From positions 1-7,249 of the forward strand of contig JAHEGF010000167.1 in assembly GCA_024645155.1 (NCBI GenBank): 7,249 nt of DNA, read 5' to 3'. Positions 6,684 through 7,249 of the stretch are shown here, piece after piece (position 1 is the first letter of the stretch; each line of letters begins with the position of its first letter). This stretch comes from Phyllobacteriaceae bacterium. Lineage in GTDB: Bacteria > Pseudomonadota > Alphaproteobacteria > Rhizobiales > Rhizobiaceae. The notes beneath the pieces are model-generated. The model was not told the origin of the DNA. It searched no databases and saw only the letters and a program-made list of their open reading frames with translations. Made by a program: the position numbers and the translations under genes.

Positions 6684-7249
6684 GTCGCGCGTACTTGACA
6701 TCGCTGCATATTCGGTTCCGATCGGCCACTTCGCCTTCTGCGCGGCGACCTGGCAGCTTTCGATCAAGGCGCAGTTCTTGGCCAGGCGCCGATGCGCCTT
6801 CATGTCGCCATCGCGATAGGCATTGAGTATTCGAAGTTCGACCGGATTAATACGTACCACTTCAGCGATCTTGTCCATGTGGCATTCAATGGCGAAATCC
6901 ACACCCGTAATGCCGAACCCGCGCATCGCTGTGGCCGGCGTTCTGTTGGTGTAAACGCAATAGACATTCGATGACACGTTCGGGATGGTATAGGGCCCGG
7001 GCAGATGCCCGGTACATTTGACGATCGCATAGGATGACAGGCGCGTGTAGGCGCCGGAATCGAAGAAGCCAGTGAATTCGCGCGCGATTATGCGCCCGTC
7101 TTTCATCACGCCGTCCTTGATACGCCACAGTTCGGCTCCTCGCGGTGCGCCGACCTGCATTTCCTCGGCCCTGTCGAAGCAGTATTTGACCGGCCGGCCC
7201 GTCAGGTGAGCCCCGAGCACCGCAAGCGGTTCGTGCAGCGAGTCGACTT
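6180..7249 (-). CDS. Mo hydroxylase large subunit, N-terminal half with long Pro-rich tail (5' partial)
   Basis: The frame enters from the right edge with VDSLHEPLAVLGAHLTGRPVK, so its true start lies beyond the window. The GTG at 7220 is internal to a conserved stretch and is not a start. About the first 180 visible residues are the first molybdopterin-binding domain of the xanthine dehydrogenase family: HLTGRPVKYCFDRAEEM, FFDSGAYTRLSSY, GPYTIPNV, and the cofactor and substrate-side loop TPATAMRGFG leading into FAIECHMDKIAE. After AAQKAKWPIGTEYAAMSS, where a normal large subunit would run on into its second half, the protein instead continues with about 165 residues of Pro/Ala/Ser/Thr-rich, probably disordered sequence ending in GTRRR and TGA 6182-6180. 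The second half is made by the next gene, one base away. The expected [2Fe-2S] and FAD subunits are not in the window. Confidence 0.88.
   Translation of the reverse strand, partial: VDSLHEPLAVLGAHLTGRPVKYCFDRAEEMQVGAPRGAELWRIKDGVMKDGRIIAREFTGFFDSGAYTRLSSYAIVKCTGHLPGPYTIPNVSSNVYCVYTNRTPATAMRGFGITGVDFAIECHMDKIAEVVRINPVELRILNAYRDGDMKAHRRLAKNCALIESCQVAAQKAKWPIGTEYAAMSSTRDGGGTRAEIPQTIIDDAGKIGERKRGNVPDTAPAKNGQISTKPASVIAPVTASQAMGQEVKNIAGRPVITPGAGASVTPSPSKSAPTPLPGVSGSPPAQPAPIPAAAPSLYQPLPDSAPTPKKDTTQASSQTQKVKPPAPEPYKPAEPFSRGTRRPGVPSFISGTRRR
6186..6192 (-). promoter_or_regulatory. Shine-Dalgarno inside the upstream gene, made of tandem AGG codons
   Basis: AAGGAGG lies 7 nt before ATG 6178. In the frame of the preceding gene it falls in ACA AGG AGG CGT TGA, so two generally rare Arg codons double as the ribosome binding site of the next gene. 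With the 1-nt stop-start spacing, this points to coupled translation of the two halves in equal amounts and argues against the split being a sequencing error. Confidence 0.8.

Noticed and set aside
7218..7220. GTG as start of the Mo hydroxylase first half
   Set aside because: Conserved family sequence continues in frame to the right edge, so the gene starts outside the window.

Overview
This window carries one densely packed block of seven genes, all on the minus strand and so read from the right edge to the left. Base composition is moderately GC-rich. The combination of a molybdenum hydroxylase, a MoxR/VWA pair, an amidohydrolase, a metallo-beta-lactamase-fold hydrolase, an SMP-30 lactonase and an isochorismatase-like hydrolase suggests an alphaproteobacterium (Rhizobiales or Rhodobacterales type). 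That placement is an inference from gene content; there is no rRNA or other marker in the window.

Layout in transcription order. Two consecutive genes (7249-6180, 5' end off-window, and 6178-5144) together encode the molybdopterin-binding large subunit of a xanthine dehydrogenase/aldehyde oxidase family enzyme. The subunit is split into two polypeptides at the boundary between its two cofactor-binding halves, and the first half carries a long Pro/Ala/Ser/Thr-rich tail. A MoxR-type AAA+ ATPase (5140-4259) and a VWA/CoxE-like protein (4262-3159) follow; such pairs mature molybdenum hydroxylases in the CO dehydrogenase system. Then come a family-2 amidohydrolase (3162-2281), an AHL-lactonase-like metallo-beta-lactamase-fold hydrolase (2249-1401), and an SMP-30/gluconolactonase domain joined in frame to an isochorismatase-type cysteine hydrolase domain (1348 to beyond position 1, 3' end off-window).

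Junctions are very tight: 1 nt, 3 nt, two 4-nt ATGA overlaps, 31 nt and 52 nt. I see no internal terminator or promoter, so this is very probably part of one operon whose promoter and first genes (expected [2Fe-2S] and FAD subunits) lie to the right of the window. There is no gene-free stretch longer than 52 bases.

Working model (inference): the molybdenum enzyme hydroxylates a substrate, probably an aromatic or N-heterocyclic compound; MoxR/VWA activates it; and a set of structurally unrelated hydrolases (amidohydrolase, MBL fold, SMP-30, cysteine hydrolase) opens rings and cleaves lactone, amide or ureido bonds. The substrate cannot be read from the sequence. The most notable features are the split large subunit with its disordered tail and the SMP-30::cysteine hydrolase fusion.
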